A stretch of DNA of 64,000 nucleotides from Eubacterium sp. (GCA_017463985.1 JAFUEH010000010.1:62001-126000); one strand, 5' to 3'; counted from the stretch's first letter, positions 49,421 to 59,832 are shown. Numbers and translations: made by a program. The notes: generated by a model from the sequence alone, not told the origin.

Positions 49421-50716
49421 TAAGTAATCGGGAAGTAATCCGCTGTCTGATACTAAATTTACGCCGCCGCTCTGCATCCGCTGCAGGTATTGCAGCGTCG
49501 CTTCGGTGATCACCTCGCCGGGTACCAGCAACGGAATATCCGGCGGATAGGCATAGACGAATTCCGCAGCCACCTTATCCGCTGCGACCTGTAGCAGCGT
49601 CTTTTCCGTTGCAGCAGGAAAAGCAATCCGCTGTACGTCGGACGGAACTGGCGGCTTTTTGTAGATTGTCTCGTGCCGCGTCATCAGCGTGCTGTCGACT
49701 GCCTTGAGTGCGGCGGTGAGACGGTCAAACGCCTCCTGTGTGTCACCGACAGAGGTTACCAGCACGACGTAATTCAGGCTTGCCATTTCTACCTCTAGCC
49801 GGTAGCTGCTTCTGAGCAAATCGGCTAACGCTGCGCCGGTGATGTTCGTGTTTTCCGTGGAAATCACGATTTTGGAAATATCATCGCTATATTTCAGATG
49901 GAGCGCATATAAATCAATCTGACGGAAATCGCTCAGCCGTCGGTAGTATTCACGGAACAGCTCCGGTTGACGGAGAATAATGTCGCAGCAGACAGAAACG
50001 GAATTCATCAGCACATAGCTTGGCGATGTGGTTTCAAAAATATCCAGATAGCGGCGGACAGCAGGTGTGTAGCCGTTATCGTATACGTTCAGCACAGCGG
50101 TCTGCGTGAGTGCCGGCAGGGTTTTGTGTAACGAAGAGATCACCAGGCTGCCCTTTGGATATGCAGGGAAGTGCGCAAGTCCTAAGTGCGCGCCGTGCGC
50201 CGCGTCGATGATCAGCGGAATAGGACTGGTGATATTGCTGATTCTTCCCTCATAAGTCGGTGTGGTGATGACCATAGCCGCTGCGTCACTGTGCGCGCGC
50301 AGTACGGCGTTGACACGATCCTGCATAACGCCGGTATAGCAGCAGTTAACGGTGTCAAATTCCGGCTCCAGATATACCACGCGCAGCTTGCGCAGCAAGC
50401 AGGCGTTATAAACGCTCTTGTGACAGTTACGGGCGACGATGATCTTGTCTCCCTCGTTGCAAACAGCAAAGATAGCAGCAAGCAGACCGACCGTTGAACC
50501 GTTGACCAGCAGGAAAGAGCGCTTACTTTTATAGATCTGCTGCAATCTTTTTTCCGTCTCCAGCAATACGCCGGTCGGACAGTGCAGGTTATCAAAGCCG
50601 TCGATCTCGGTAATATCGATCTCTGCACCGCAGATGCCGAAAGCGGTGTTGCGCTTGTGTCCCGGCGTATGGAACGGATAGCAGTCAAGCTGCTGTAGCT
50701 TGTGGTGTAGCTTCAA
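49400..50716 (-). CDS. YaaO-like Orn/Lys/Arg decarboxylase
   Basis: A 438-residue PLP enzyme of the Orn/Lys/Arg decarboxylase major domain: PFHTPGHKR opening, PLP phosphate loop NGSTVG (about 72), DAAHGAH (about 168), the Schiff-base Lys in SSLHKTLPALTQ (about 193) and a reduced C-terminal domain. B. subtilis YaaO is a close relative, encoded next to a TelA homolog (YaaN), as is nearly the case here. It likely makes a polyamine or cadaverine. TTG 50716 is 8 nt after AAGGAG and is preferred to GTG 50725, which lies within that site. Confidence 0.85.
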   Translation of the reverse strand: MKLHHKLQQLDCYPFHTPGHKRNTAFGICGAEIDITEIDGFDNLHCPTGVLLETEKRLQQIYKSKRSFLLVNGSTVGLLAAIFAVCNEGDKIIVARNCHKSVYNACLLRKLRVVYLEPEFDTVNCCYTGVMQDRVNAVLRAHSDAAAMVITTPTYEGRISNITSPIPLIIDAAHGAHLGLAHFPAYPKGSLVISSLHKTLPALTQTAVLNVYDNGYTPAVRRYLDIFETTSPSYVLMNSVSVCCDIILRQPELFREYYRRLSDFRQIDLYALHLKYSDDISKIVISTENTNITGAALADLLRSSYRLEVEMASLNYVVLVTSVGDTQEAFDRLTAALKAVDSTLMTRHETIYKKPPVPSDVQRIAFPAATEKTLLQVAADKVAAEFVYAYPPDIPLLVPGEVITEATLQYLQRMQSGGVNLVSDSGLLPDYLLTKADN

Positions 50717-51260
50717 GTTTATCACTCCTTCGATTAACGGCTCCCAGCATCAGATAGCCTGCAAAAATAGGTACTGTCTCAATCAGTCCGGTTTCCTGAA
50801 CCGTTATTAAAAAAACGGTATCCGTCAGTGTGATGACAGCGGTCAATACAGCAAACAGGCGAAAGATAAAATGCTTCTTCCATCCCAGCAAAAATACCAA
50901 AAAGACCGTGACGCTCATCGTGACGGAGAAGGTCAGCGATCCAATGCAGTGCAGTATGTATTCTGTATGATATCTATAGGCAAAGCGGCAGGACAGCGTC
51001 AGCACCATGCCTGCCGCGCTCACTGCGAGCAGGGGAATATAGAGCCGTGTTTGATGATAGGTTCTGAAAGCAGCGATGACACCGAGCGAAAGCGCTGACA
51101 GGGTCAATAACCCCCATAAGGTGAATAGCCAGCGATGGGTCAGACCGATGGTGGAGAGCGCTCCGTCGTTTGTCCACGGCTTGTCAAAATGCATATACCA
51201 AACCGTGTAAATTACCGCGATAAGGCTTAGACAGTATGAAAGTCGTTTTGTTTTCTTCAT
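50685..51260 (-). CDS. Six-helix membrane protein, unknown
   Basis: A 191-residue protein with about six membrane helices and no motif I recognise. Its start overlaps the exonuclease III stop by 4 bp and its last 32 bp overlap the decarboxylase gene, so the three form one operon. Histidines in a HRWLF segment and CRFAYRYH may be functional. Confidence 0.65.
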   Translation of the reverse strand: MKKTKRLSYCLSLIAVIYTVWYMHFDKPWTNDGALSTIGLTHRWLFTLWGLLTLSALSLGVIAAFRTYHQTRLYIPLLAVSAAGMVLTLSCRFAYRYHTEYILHCIGSLTFSVTMSVTVFLVFLLGWKKHFIFRLFAVLTAVITLTDTVFLITVQETGLIETVPIFAGYLMLGAVNRRSDKLEATPQATAA

Positions 51261-52018
51261 AGTGCAATATCCAGCTCGATCGGACAGTGATCCGAGCCGA
51301 GCACCTCGGTGTGGAGCTTTGCGTCAGTCAGTCTGTCAGCAAGCTCCTCGGAGGCAAGAAAATAGTCAATACGCCATCCGGCGTTCTTTTCACGCGCATG
51401 GAAGCGATAGCTCCACCAAGAATAGCAGCCGGTCGCCTCCGGATAAAAATAGCGGAACGTATCAATATAGCCGCTCGCCAGCAGTGTGGAGAAGCTGGCG
51501 CGTTCCTCGTCCGTAAAGCCGGCGTTATGTCGGTTCGTGTTTGGATTTTTTAAATCGATTTCCGTGTGCGCTACGTTCAGATCGCCGCACACGATCACGG
51601 GCTTGCTTTGGCGCAGCTGCTGCAGATAGGCTAAAAAATCCTCCTCCCAACGCAGACGGTACGGCAACCGCTTCAATTCATTTTGAGAATTAGGCGTATA
51701 TACGGTGACCAGAAAAAAGGCAGGGAAGTCCAGCGTAATCACTCTGCCCTCATGGTCATGCTCGTCGATGCCGATACCGTAACGGACAGCCGTTGGCTCT
51801 TCTTTAGAGAATACGGCCGTGCCGGAATAGCCTTTTTTATCGGCATAATTCCAATAGGCGTAGTAGCCCTCCGGTGCAAAATCCAGTTGTCCCTCCTGTA
51901 GCTTTGTTTCCTGTACACAGAAAATATCGGCATTCATGCTGTTGAAGAAGTCTGTAAAGCCTTTGTTGACGCAGGCACGCAGTCCGTTGACGTTCCACGA
52001 AATCATTTTTTTACTCAT
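51257..52018 (-). CDS. xth: Exodeoxyribonuclease III
   Basis: A 253-residue AP endonuclease/3'-exonuclease for base-excision repair. Catalytic motifs are visible: [15 protein letters not shown] (metal Glu), the Tyr in VYTPNSQ, GDLNVAH, WRIDYF and the terminal GSDHCPI. In-frame starts at ATG 52024 and GTG 52027 also exist. The promoter -10 ends at 52035, so the transcript begins near 52028 and has almost no leader. Confidence 0.92.
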   Translation of the reverse strand: MSKKMISWNVNGLRACVNKGFTDFFNSMNADIFCVQETKLQEGQLDFAPEGYYAYWNYADKKGYSGTAVFSKEEPTAVRYGIGIDEHDHEGRVITLDFPAFFLVTVYTPNSQNELKRLPYRLRWEEDFLAYLQQLRQSKPVIVCGDLNVAHTEIDLKNPNTNRHNAGFTDEERASFSTLLASGYIDTFRYFYPEATGCYSWWSYRFHAREKNAGWRIDYFLASEELADRLTDAKLHTEVLGSDHCPIELDIAL

Positions 52019-52034
52019 TTTCATCACCCAGTAT

Positions 52035-52063
52035 ATTATATCATATTTATCCGGCCATTACAA
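52035..52063 (-). promoter_or_regulatory. Sigma-A promoter of xth operon
   Basis: Minus strand: TTGTAA (52063-52058), a 17-bp spacer and TATAAT (52040-52035). Confidence 0.8.
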
Positions 52064-52071
52064 ATCCTCAT

Positions 52072-52105
52072 AAAAAACGGCTCCGCAGTAAGCCTGCAGA
52101 GCCGT
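52072..52105 (-). terminator. Terminator of hppA
   Basis: An 11-pair stem with one mismatch (52105-52094 with 52088-52077), a 5-nt loop and T6 on the minus strand. Confidence 0.85.
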
Positions 52106-52118
52106 ATCGATCAGCTGT

Positions 52119-54200
52119 TTAGTTAAACGGGATAATACCGTTGCCTTCATTGACCAGCATGAATGCGGCGGCAAATACCAGCGAAACGATGGTCATGAGC
52201 TTGATCAGGATATTGATGGCAGGACCGGAGGTATCCTTAAACGGATCACCGACGGTATCACCGACAACGGCTGCTTTGTGGGCTTCAGAGCCCTTGCCGC
52301 CGTCCTTAAGGCTTTCTATGTACTTCTTAGCGTTATCCCAGGCACCGCCCGAATTGGCCATGAAGATCGCCATCATCACGCCGCTGACCAGTGCGCCGGC
52401 CAGCAGACCGCCGAGGGCTTCTACGCCCAGCAGGAAGCCGACAAGCAGCGGCGTTACCACTGCCATAATGCCCGGTAAGATCATTTCGTGCAGGGCGGCG
52501 GTGGTGGAGATCGATACACATTTTTTGTAATCCGGCTTATCCTTACCCTCTAAGATGCCCGGCATCTCTCGGAACTGACGGCGAACCTCTTCGATCATCT
52601 TGTTCGCGGCTCTGCCGACGCTGTTCATGGTGAAGGCTGAGAACAGGAACGGCAGCATACCGCCGATGAATAAGCCTACAACGACCTTAGCATTTAAAAT
52701 ACTCATGCCTTCCTTAATGCCTGTTGCTTCCGCAAAGGAGGCAAAGAGCGCCAGCGCTGTCAGCGCCGCAGAGCCGATGGCAAAGCCCTTGCCGATGGCA
52801 GCCGTGGTGTTGCCGACGGAGTCGAGCTTGTCAGTGATCTCTCTGACCTCCGGCTCCAGCTCGCTCATTTCTGCAATGCCGCCGGCGTTGTCAGCAATCG
52901 GACCGTAAGCATCTACGGCGATCGTCATACCAGTGGTGGAAAGCATACCGACAGCGGCCAGTGCAATACCGTACAGATCCATGAATTTATAGGCGACTAA
53001 AATGCCAATGGCGATGAAGATGATCGGCAGGGCCGTGGATTTCATACCGACGGCAAGACCGCTGATGATATTGGTAGCAGAGCCTGTTTTGGAGGACTCA
53101 GCAATTTCTTTAACGCTCTTATATTTTTCAGACGTATACATTTCTGTCAGCTTACCGATGATCGTACCGACAGCAAGACCGGAGAGAACGCACCAAAAAG
53201 CCTTCCAGTTGGCGGCTGTGCCGAAGCTGCCGTCGCCAAGGAGCTTGACGCTCATGACAGCAGAGGCGATCAGCACTAAACCGGTGGAAATATATTCGCC
53301 CAGATTCAGTGATTTTTGCGGATCATTGCCTTTAGAATTAGCGACGATCAGGGTGGAGATAATGGCTGCGATGATACCGACGGCGCAAAGTATGATCGGG
53401 AAGATAGCTGCCTTGATCTTATCACCGCCGGTGAAGGTGGCAAACGCCAGTGTGATAGCAGAAATGATAGAACCGACATAGCTTTCAAACAGGTCGGCGC
53501 CCATACCGGCAACGTCGCCTACGTTGTCGCCAACGTTATCAGCGATGGTGGCAGGGTTACGCGGGTCATCCTCAGGAATACCGGCCTCTACCTTACCGAC
53601 AAGGTCCGCACCGACGTCAGCTGCTTTTGTATAGATACCGCCGCCTACACGGGCAAACAGCGCGATAGAGGAGGCACCGAGCGAGAAGCCGGTCAGTACG
53701 TTCAGCTGGCTGGCATCATCGATTAAGTCAGTTGTTTTAGTGATAATGCAGAAGATCGCGCCGATACCGAGTACACCAAGTCCGACGACGCTCATACCCA
53801 TGACGGCACCGCCGGAGAAAGCGACCTTTAATGCCTGATTCATACCCTTTGCCTTCGCTGCCTGCGCGGTCCTGACGTTCGCTTTGGTAGCAACCGTCAT
53901 ACCAAAATAGCCGGCCAGGGTAGAGAACAGTGCGCCGATCACAAAGCAGACGGCCGTCAGCCAACTATGAAGCAGTACACCGATCAGAACAAATAATACG
54001 ATCACAAAGAAAATCAGTATCTTATATTCTGAATACAGGAACGCCTTGGCACCCTGCGCAATGTTCGTCGAGATTTCCTTCATGCGCTCGTTGCCGGCGT
54101 CCTTTTTGCTGATCGATACTGCGATGATAACCGCAAATATCAACGCAATGATGCCGACAAGCGGTGCTGCCACTGTTAAAATGTTGTTTACCTTATCCAT
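52119..54200 (-). CDS. hppA: Membrane-bound ion-pumping pyrophosphatase
   Basis: A 693-residue protein with about 16 membrane helices and the pyrophosphate-binding [21 protein letters not shown] region split by a conserved Asp/Lys pattern ([19 protein letters not shown]). It pumps H+ or Na+ using pyrophosphate energy. The [11 protein letters not shown] motif has Ala in the position that marks K+-dependent enzymes (Lys in K+-independent ones). H+ versus Na+ cannot be decided from what I can see. GGAGG lies just upstream of ATG 54200. Confidence 0.94.
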   Translation of the reverse strand: MDKVNNILTVAAPLVGIIALIFAVIIAVSISKKDAGNERMKEISTNIAQGAKAFLYSEYKILIFFVIVLFVLIGVLLHSWLTAVCFVIGALFSTLAGYFGMTVATKANVRTAQAAKAKGMNQALKVAFSGGAVMGMSVVGLGVLGIGAIFCIITKTTDLIDDASQLNVLTGFSLGASSIALFARVGGGIYTKAADVGADLVGKVEAGIPEDDPRNPATIADNVGDNVGDVAGMGADLFESYVGSIISAITLAFATFTGGDKIKAAIFPIILCAVGIIAAIISTLIVANSKGNDPQKSLNLGEYISTGLVLIASAVMSVKLLGDGSFGTAANWKAFWCVLSGLAVGTIIGKLTEMYTSEKYKSVKEIAESSKTGSATNIISGLAVGMKSTALPIIFIAIGILVAYKFMDLYGIALAAVGMLSTTGMTIAVDAYGPIADNAGGIAEMSELEPEVREITDKLDSVGNTTAAIGKGFAIGSAALTALALFASFAEATGIKEGMSILNAKVVVGLFIGGMLPFLFSAFTMNSVGRAANKMIEEVRRQFREMPGILEGKDKPDYKKCVSISTTAALHEMILPGIMAVVTPLLVGFLLGVEALGGLLAGALVSGVMMAIFMANSGGAWDNAKKYIESLKDGGKGSEAHKAAVVGDTVGDPFKDTSGPAINILIKLMTIVSLVFAAAFMLVNEGNGIIPFN

Positions 54201-54234
54201 ATTTGCCTCCTAAGTCCCGTTCCTGCGTACGGGA

Positions 54235-54270
54235 AAATATTGCCGGGACTGATGTGTCGCCATCAGCCCC
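54235..54270 (-). terminator. Weak terminator after GPH transporter
   Basis: A 10-bp stem with one wobble (54270-54261 with 54254-54245) and a 6-nt loop, then a loose AT tract ending TTTT on the minus strand. Some read-through into hppA is possible, since I see no separate hppA promoter. Confidence 0.5.
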
Positions 54271-54286
54271 GTTGTTGCTGAAATCA

Positions 54287-55834
54287 TTATTCTTCGCTGC
54301 TCTTTTGTGCCTGTGCAGCGTTGATTTTTTCCTGTTCCTTTAATCGCTCTGCTCGAATATCCGCCAGTTCGACAATCATTTCCTGCTGCACTCTGCCGTG
54401 AATCGGATAGAGAATAAAGGAAATACCGTAAAGGCCTCGCGCCAGCGCGGGCAGGATACAGAACACGGCCCATATACCTTTCAGCATACCCGGGTCTGTT
54501 TGCGGAATCGCGTTACCGAGCGAGTCTGTCAGCGGTATGTAGTTGATCCAAGTCAGTACCATACCGGACAGCCAGCCGGTGACCGAGGTCGCGAGCTTGA
54601 TAAAATAGCCCTGCACGGTGGTGACGAGTGCTTCGTTACGCAGACCGTGCTTCCATTCCATCCAGTCAAGCGCTTCGGCGGTCAGAATCGGATTGGCCAC
54701 CTGAATGATCTTGTTGGGCAGACCGCAGATCGTCAAGCCAAAGATAACGAACGCCAAATTGGCGATTTTGTTGTCCTCAAAGGTTTGTCCAAACGGGTGA
54801 TAGCCGATGAAGTACAGGCTCATATAGGCCACGAAGCCAAAGACGCCGGCAATGATCGCTGTCATACGCGCGCCGAACTTTTTGACCATCTTCGCCGCCA
54901 GCGGCACCATGACATAATTCGGGATGCCGGTGAAGAGACCGCATACCGTCTGATTCAGGAGTGAGCCGGTGTTGTTGAGCCAAAAATATTGCTCTGACGA
55001 ACCGCCGACAGCCTTGAAGCTGTTGAAGAATTCTGCCAGTATCGTTGCCAGCAGCGGACGGTTGGAAAAGATATTTTTAATGGATTCCAGCACTGACGTT
55101 TCGTTCATTTCCTCACGGCTCATCAACGGAACGCGTTCACGCATATTGAAGAAGCCGAAGATCGAAAAAGCCGCTGCCAGTATCAGCATGAAATAGGCAA
55201 AGCCGCTGTATACGCCGATCATCGTGAATTTCGGGCTGAGCTTTGGCAGTACCGTTACCAGTACCGGTACCAACGACGGCAGCCAAGTGCCGAACAGCTC
55301 AAAGAATTTGGTGGTGGTGATCAGGTTATTACGCTCGTTGGTGTTTGGCGTAATGTTGTAGATCATCAGTCCCCATGCGCCGAAATAGCTCATGCCAAGA
55401 CCGTAGATAATGATAGCGATCAGCGCCCACGCCGCTTTCGTCCCCGAGGTCATGTGGCTGCTTGGTACAGTGAACATCATGTATCCGCCGGCAAGCCAAA
55501 GCGGCAGGGGAATGATAAAGAACGGTCGCACACGCCCCCAGCGTGTACGCGTACGGTCAATGATTAAGCCGGAAATCGTATCGTCCACCGCGTCATAGAT
55601 GGAGGCGAACAGATTGATGTTGGCGTAAGTGGTCGTATTCAGCTTTAAAAACTGAATCATGAAAAACTCTTTAAACGCGCTGACGAACTGACTTAAATTC
55701 TTTTGACCGAAATTCACCAGCACATAGGCGGCGATCTCTTTCGGAGTCAGATAATTCTTTTTTGTGTAGGCAAGCTTATCCAGCTCCTCTTGTTCTGCTT
55801 CAGTCAGCCGATCAGCCGCTGTTGCTTCCGCCAT
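54287..55834 (-). CDS. GPH-family/MFS sugar transporter
   Basis: A 515-residue 12-helix transporter with GPH motifs: DDTISGLIIDRTRTRWGRVRP after helix 2 and an NPILTAEALDWMEWKHGLRNEA motif late in the protein in the place of the usual DYxE segment. Both ends carry charged cytoplasmic extensions. The substrate is probably a glycoside or pentoside. It has its own promoter and a leader dyad. It shares only family-level similarity with the transporter at 8167. Confidence 0.82.
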   Translation of the reverse strand: MAEATAADRLTEAEQEELDKLAYTKKNYLTPKEIAAYVLVNFGQKNLSQFVSAFKEFFMIQFLKLNTTTYANINLFASIYDAVDDTISGLIIDRTRTRWGRVRPFFIIPLPLWLAGGYMMFTVPSSHMTSGTKAAWALIAIIIYGLGMSYFGAWGLMIYNITPNTNERNNLITTTKFFELFGTWLPSLVPVLVTVLPKLSPKFTMIGVYSGFAYFMLILAAAFSIFGFFNMRERVPLMSREEMNETSVLESIKNIFSNRPLLATILAEFFNSFKAVGGSSEQYFWLNNTGSLLNQTVCGLFTGIPNYVMVPLAAKMVKKFGARMTAIIAGVFGFVAYMSLYFIGYHPFGQTFEDNKIANLAFVIFGLTICGLPNKIIQVANPILTAEALDWMEWKHGLRNEALVTTVQGYFIKLATSVTGWLSGMVLTWINYIPLTDSLGNAIPQTDPGMLKGIWAVFCILPALARGLYGISFILYPIHGRVQQEMIVELADIRAERLKEQEKINAAQAQKSSEE

Positions 55835-55855
55835 AGTATCCCCTCGCTTTAAAAA

Positions 55856-55873
55856 TAGGGTAAAATATCCCTA
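55856..55873. promoter_or_regulatory. Leader dyad of GPH gene
   Basis: TAGGG-N8-CCCTA between the -10 and the start codon; a candidate repressor site. Confidence 0.4.
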
Positions 55874-55886
55874 ATATAATAAAAAT

Positions 55887-55915
55887 ATTTTAGCATACGC
55901 AACGCAGTAAATCAA
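55887..55915 (-). promoter_or_regulatory. Sigma-A promoter of GPH gene
   Basis: Minus strand: TTGATT (55915-55910), a 17-bp spacer and TAAAAT (55892-55887). Confidence 0.7.
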
Positions 55916-55962
55916 CTAAATTTTCAATTAATAAAATATTTTTGTAAGATTGGCGATTTCGG

Positions 55963-55991
55963 TTGACTTTGATCTGAAAACAGGATAAAAT
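55963..55991 (+). promoter_or_regulatory. Sigma-A promoter of zinc-ribbon gene
   Basis: TTGACT (55963-55968), a 17-bp spacer and TAAAAT (55986-55991). Confidence 0.78.
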
Positions 55992-56038
55992 ATCTTTGAT
56001 TATGATAATTTTACTTTGATTTCAAAAGAGGTGTCGCT

Positions 56039-56956
56039 ATGGCAAGTACCTGCCCTAATTGCGGTAGAAAGCTAAAATGGTATGAAATCAAGGCGGAATG
56101 TAAGGCGTGCGGCGTCAGTATACCGAACTTCAACTGGGAGGCCCGGTTGGAGGAGGACAGCGCCCGTGCCGAGGCACAGTCCTTAAAATTCCACAGGGGA
56201 CTGAGCCTGTTCACGTATTCCGTGTGGGGGACAAAGCTGCGTATAGCGCGTATCATTTTGTCGTTTATTCCGATCGTTGGCTTTATTGTTCCGTGGGCGT
56301 CGCTGCAAAGCGAGTCCGGCAGCGTCGGCTTCGACCTGTTGGGACTGTTTACCGGCGGACGGAGTCTGTTGGCGCTGTTTCAAAGCTTCTTCGCTGACTC
56401 CGGTTTATATTTTACGAATATGGCTTATGAGGGCTACAGCGGTCCTTTGACGTTCAGTATGCTCGGCGTGCTGTTCATGGTGCTGACGCTGCTCATGGCG
56501 GTGATCGCCTTTTTCCTGATTTTATTCACGAACAAAAAGCCGAAAAACCTGTCGATGACGGTATTTGAATGTCTGTCCGTCATCTGTGCTGTGACGGCGG
56601 CAGTGATGTTTACACGTGCCGGCAAGGCGGCTGAAAGCGTGACGGCGTTTAATTTTGGCGATTTGCCGATGTTTCAGGCGCACAGCGGCGTGATGTGGGG
56701 CTTCTTTGTGGCGCTGGTGCTCCTTTGCGTGGCTGCGCTCGCTAACCTGCTGGTGGCGAAAGCGCCGGCCAAATCCGTAGAGGAGCTGGAGACGGAACGG
56801 CTTGCTAAGAAGGCAGCGAAAGAAGAAAAGGAGCGCGAAAATGAGCTCCGTAAAGAAAAGGAACGCCGCGAGGCAGAGGCTGCTGCCGAGGAAGAACAGA
56901 AGCGTATTGTAGAGGAAGCGCGTGCGAAGCTTCAAAAGGATAAGAAAAAGAATTAA
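56039..56956 (+). CDS. Zinc-ribbon membrane protein with coiled-coil tail
   Basis: A 305-residue protein with an N-terminal CPNCG...CKACG ribbon (5-24), four membrane helices (about 70-90, 138-165, 178-195 and 218-240) and a highly charged Glu/Lys/Ala coiled-coil tail (about 245-305). No family is recognised. It resembles other zinc-ribbon membrane proteins in this window only in general design. The next gene is 15 bp downstream. Confidence 0.7.
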   Translation: MASTCPNCGRKLKWYEIKAECKACGVSIPNFNWEARLEEDSARAEAQSLKFHRGLSLFTYSVWGTKLRIARIILSFIPIVGFIVPWASLQSESGSVGFDLLGLFTGGRSLLALFQSFFADSGLYFTNMAYEGYSGPLTFSMLGVLFMVLTLLMAVIAFFLILFTNKKPKNLSMTVFECLSVICAVTAAVMFTRAGKAAESVTAFNFGDLPMFQAHSGVMWGFFVALVLLCVAALANLLVAKAPAKSVEELETERLAKKAAKEEKERENELRKEKERREAEAAAEEEQKRIVEEARAKLQKDKKKN

Positions 56957-56971
56957 GCTGAGGTAACGATT

Positions 56972-57535
56972 ATGGCACAAGATGTTAGAACGAAAAAAAG
57001 CAGTAAGGGCTTTATTATAAGAGGTATTATTTATTTCCTTATGATCATTCTATTTTCAGCGCTGCTGGTTGTGTTCACCACCACCGATCTGAATAGCAAG
57101 CTGTATTATGCCGCGATTCCGGAATCACAGGAGGTTTCGATCGGCGAGGATGAAACGCTGACGGTTTATTCCGAAATTAAGGAAGAAACCGATGAGTATG
57201 GTGATACGAATACCAACATTTACTATTACTATTTCAGCACGAACGAAAACGGCGAGGAAGAACGAATTGAGATTCCGAACGGTATGTATCCGCATGAGGA
57301 CGGACATGAAACGAGAGTGTCTGTTAGCTTCCTCGGTTATGCGGTGGCTGCACGGATCATTGCCAAAGCGGTAATGATTCTCGGTATTGTTGTATTCACC
57401 TTATTGCTGATCATTTTGTGTATTAAAATTTACCGTTTTGCCACCGGTTTAGATGAGCTTTCAGCCATGAAAAAGCAAGAGAAGAAGGCTAAGAAGGCTG
57501 CTAAGAAGGAAGCAAAAAAGGAAGAAAACGCGTAA
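56972..57535 (+). CDS. Two-helix membrane protein with Lys-rich tail
   Basis: A 187-residue protein: basic N terminus, helix (about 15-37), an extracytoplasmic loop rich in Tyr, Thr and acidic residues (about 40-118), helix (about 122-152) and a Lys/Ala cytoplasmic tail. Its tail resembles the charged tail of the preceding gene, with which it forms an operon. Function unknown. Confidence 0.68.
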   Translation: MAQDVRTKKSSKGFIIRGIIYFLMIILFSALLVVFTTTDLNSKLYYAAIPESQEVSIGEDETLTVYSEIKEETDEYGDTNTNIYYYYFSTNENGEEERIEIPNGMYPHEDGHETRVSVSFLGYAVAARIIAKAVMILGIVVFTLLLIILCIKIYRFATGLDELSAMKKQEKKAKKAAKKEAKKEENA

Positions 57536-57551
57536 CAGAATAAGCACAGTA

Positions 57552-57586
57552 AAGGGAGCGCCGAGCGCTCCCTTATCTTTTTATTT
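57552..57586 (+). terminator. Rho-independent terminator
   Basis: A perfect 10-bp stem (57552-57561 with 57565-57574), a 3-nt loop, then ATC and T5. Confidence 0.85.
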
Positions 57587-57594
57587 TTTCTTAT

Positions 57595-59742
57595 TTATTT
57601 GTTTGGATTTTTCATGGTGAGTGAAATACGCTTTTTAGCGGTGTCGACAGACAGTACCCAAACGGTGACGATATCACCGACCTTCAGCACGTCAGAGGGA
57701 TGCTTAATGAATTTGTTGGTGATCTGACTGATATGGACTAACCCATCCTGATGCACGCCAACGTCCACAAAAGCGCCGAAATCGATGACGTTGCGGACAG
57801 TACCTTTTAGCTCCATGCCTGCCTTTAAATCCTCTAAGCTCATGACATCGGTTCTGAGCATCGGCTGCGGCAGCTCGTCGCGCGGATCACGGCCGGGCTT
57901 TGAAAGCTCACTGATAATGTCCTGCAGCGTCGGTTCACCGATCCCCAGCTTAGCGGCCAGGGCGGCCGTGCCTTCCGTATTGACTGTTTGCTGCAGCTTG
58001 ATGATTTTGCCGCGGCGCACATCATTGTCGCTGACATGACACAGCCGCAGCAGCTCACCGGCAGCCGGATAGCTTTCCGGATGCACCGCCGTATTGTCTA
58101 ACACATTGTCGCTTTCTGCAACGCGCAGGAAACCGGCGCACTGCTCGTAAGCCTTTGGCCCGAGCTTGGCTACCTTCAACAGCTGCTTTCGGGAGGTGAA
58201 GAAGCCGACCTCCTCTCGGAATTTTACAATATTACCGGCGATAGCAGACGACACGCCTGCAACGCGTGCGAGCAGCTGCGGCGACGCTGTGTTCAGGTCG
58301 ACGCCGACGGCGTTGACGCAGTCTTCTACCACGCCGTCCAGCGCTGCCTTCAGCTCTTTTTGCGGCATATCATGCTGGTACTGACCTACGCCAATGGCTT
58401 TTGGATCAATCTTTACCAGCTCTGCCAGCGGATCCTGCAGCCTTCTGGCGATCGAAACCGCGCTGCGCAGGCTGACGTCATATTCGGGGAATTCCTCCGC
58501 CGCCAGCTTCGACGCACTGTATACCGAAGCACCGGCTTCGCTGACGACCATATAGCTAATGCCGCAGTCCAGCTCGCGGATGACCTCAGCGGCAAATACC
58601 TCCGTTTCGTGCGAGGCGGTGCCGTTACCGATGGCAAACAGCTGCACCCCGTAGGTCTTGACCAGCCTTTTAATGATTTTCTTGGCCTCGTCAATCTTTT
58701 TGTGTGGCGGCGCAGGATAGATGACGCCGGTGTCCAGGACCTTTCCGGTGCCGTCTACGACCGCCACCTTACAGCCGGTGCGGTAGCCGGGATCAAGTCC
58801 GATCGTGACGCGGTTTTTGACCGGCGGCTGCATCAGCAGCTGACGGGTGTTTTCGCTGAAAACCTGAATGGATTTTTCACAGGCGCTGTCGGTCAGCTCA
58901 TTACGCAGCTCCCGTTCCAAAGACGGGAAAAGCAGCCGCGTGTAGGCGTCTTCTACGGCGCTGCGCACCTCCTCCGCAGCCGGAGAAGCGTTTTTGCAGT
59001 GTCTGTCGCATAGCAGATTGATGGCGATCGCCTTGTCGTACTCAACGGCAACTTTTAAAAAGCCTTCCTTTTCGCCGCGGTTAATGGCCAATGTCCGATG
59101 CCGCGCCATCGTGCGCAGCGGCTCGCGGTAGTCCGCATACATCTCATAGACGCCAAGCTCCTCTTTTGCTCCCTTTACGACTAAGATGCCGTGCTCACGG
59201 AGCATATATCGCAGTAGCTTTCGTCCCTGCGGATCGTCGGATACCGTCTCGGCAATGATGTCACGCGCGCCTTGCAGTGCGGCCGCAACGTCAGGCACTT
59301 CCTCAGTGAGATAATCCTGCGCCAATACCGCCGGCAACGGCGCATTTTTCTTTTGTGCATAAATAGCGTCTGCGAGCGGCTGTAATCCCTTGTTTCTCGC
59401 TTCAGAGGCCCTTGTTTTACGCTTCGGACGGAACGGACGGTAAAGATCCTCCAATTCGGTCAGGGTCTGCGCGTTTTCAATCGACGCTTTTAATGCTTCG
59501 GTCATCTTGTCCTGTTCTGTGACAGAAGTGATGACTTTTTCCTTCTGCTCCTGCAGATTGCGCAGATAATTCAGTCGGTCATAAAGCTGTCGTAATAATT
59601 GATCGTCGAGCGATCCGGTTGCTTCCTTACGGTAACGGGCAATGAAGGGGATCGTGTTGCCGCCATCGATCAGCTCCACCGTGTTGTCGATCTGCCACGG
59701 CTTTAAACTAAATTCCTGTGCTAACTGCTTATTAATTTCCAT
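57595..59742 (-). CDS. tex: Tex RNA-binding protein
   Basis: A 715-residue Tex: N-terminal helical region with the FIARYRKEATGSLDD signature (about 33), a YqgF RNase-H-like domain starting GLDPGYRTGCK (about 318), helix-hairpin-helix motifs (about 460-530) and a C-terminal S1 RNA-binding domain (about 638-708: KGTVRNVIDFGAFVDVGVH). Tex acts in transcription and RNA handling, with reported roles in expression control. Single-gene unit with its own promoter. Confidence 0.94.
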   Translation of the reverse strand: MEINKQLAQEFSLKPWQIDNTVELIDGGNTIPFIARYRKEATGSLDDQLLRQLYDRLNYLRNLQEQKEKVITSVTEQDKMTEALKASIENAQTLTELEDLYRPFRPKRKTRASEARNKGLQPLADAIYAQKKNAPLPAVLAQDYLTEEVPDVAAALQGARDIIAETVSDDPQGRKLLRYMLREHGILVVKGAKEELGVYEMYADYREPLRTMARHRTLAINRGEKEGFLKVAVEYDKAIAINLLCDRHCKNASPAAEEVRSAVEDAYTRLLFPSLERELRNELTDSACEKSIQVFSENTRQLLMQPPVKNRVTIGLDPGYRTGCKVAVVDGTGKVLDTGVIYPAPPHKKIDEAKKIIKRLVKTYGVQLFAIGNGTASHETEVFAAEVIRELDCGISYMVVSEAGASVYSASKLAAEEFPEYDVSLRSAVSIARRLQDPLAELVKIDPKAIGVGQYQHDMPQKELKAALDGVVEDCVNAVGVDLNTASPQLLARVAGVSSAIAGNIVKFREEVGFFTSRKQLLKVAKLGPKAYEQCAGFLRVAESDNVLDNTAVHPESYPAAGELLRLCHVSDNDVRRGKIIKLQQTVNTEGTAALAAKLGIGEPTLQDIISELSKPGRDPRDELPQPMLRTDVMSLEDLKAGMELKGTVRNVIDFGAFVDVGVHQDGLVHISQITNKFIKHPSDVLKVGDIVTVWVLSVDTAKKRISLTMKNPNK

Positions 59743-59777
59743 CTGTGTTTTCCTTTTCTGAAATGATTGTGTTTATT

Positions 59778-59806
59778 ATCATATCAAAAATGATCTGAAA
59801 TATCAA
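59778..59806 (-). promoter_or_regulatory. Sigma-A promoter of tex
   Basis: Minus strand: TTGATA (59806-59801), a 17-bp spacer and TATGAT (59783-59778). Confidence 0.7.
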
Positions 59807-59832
59807 CATCTATTGAAGCGACAATTTTTTTG

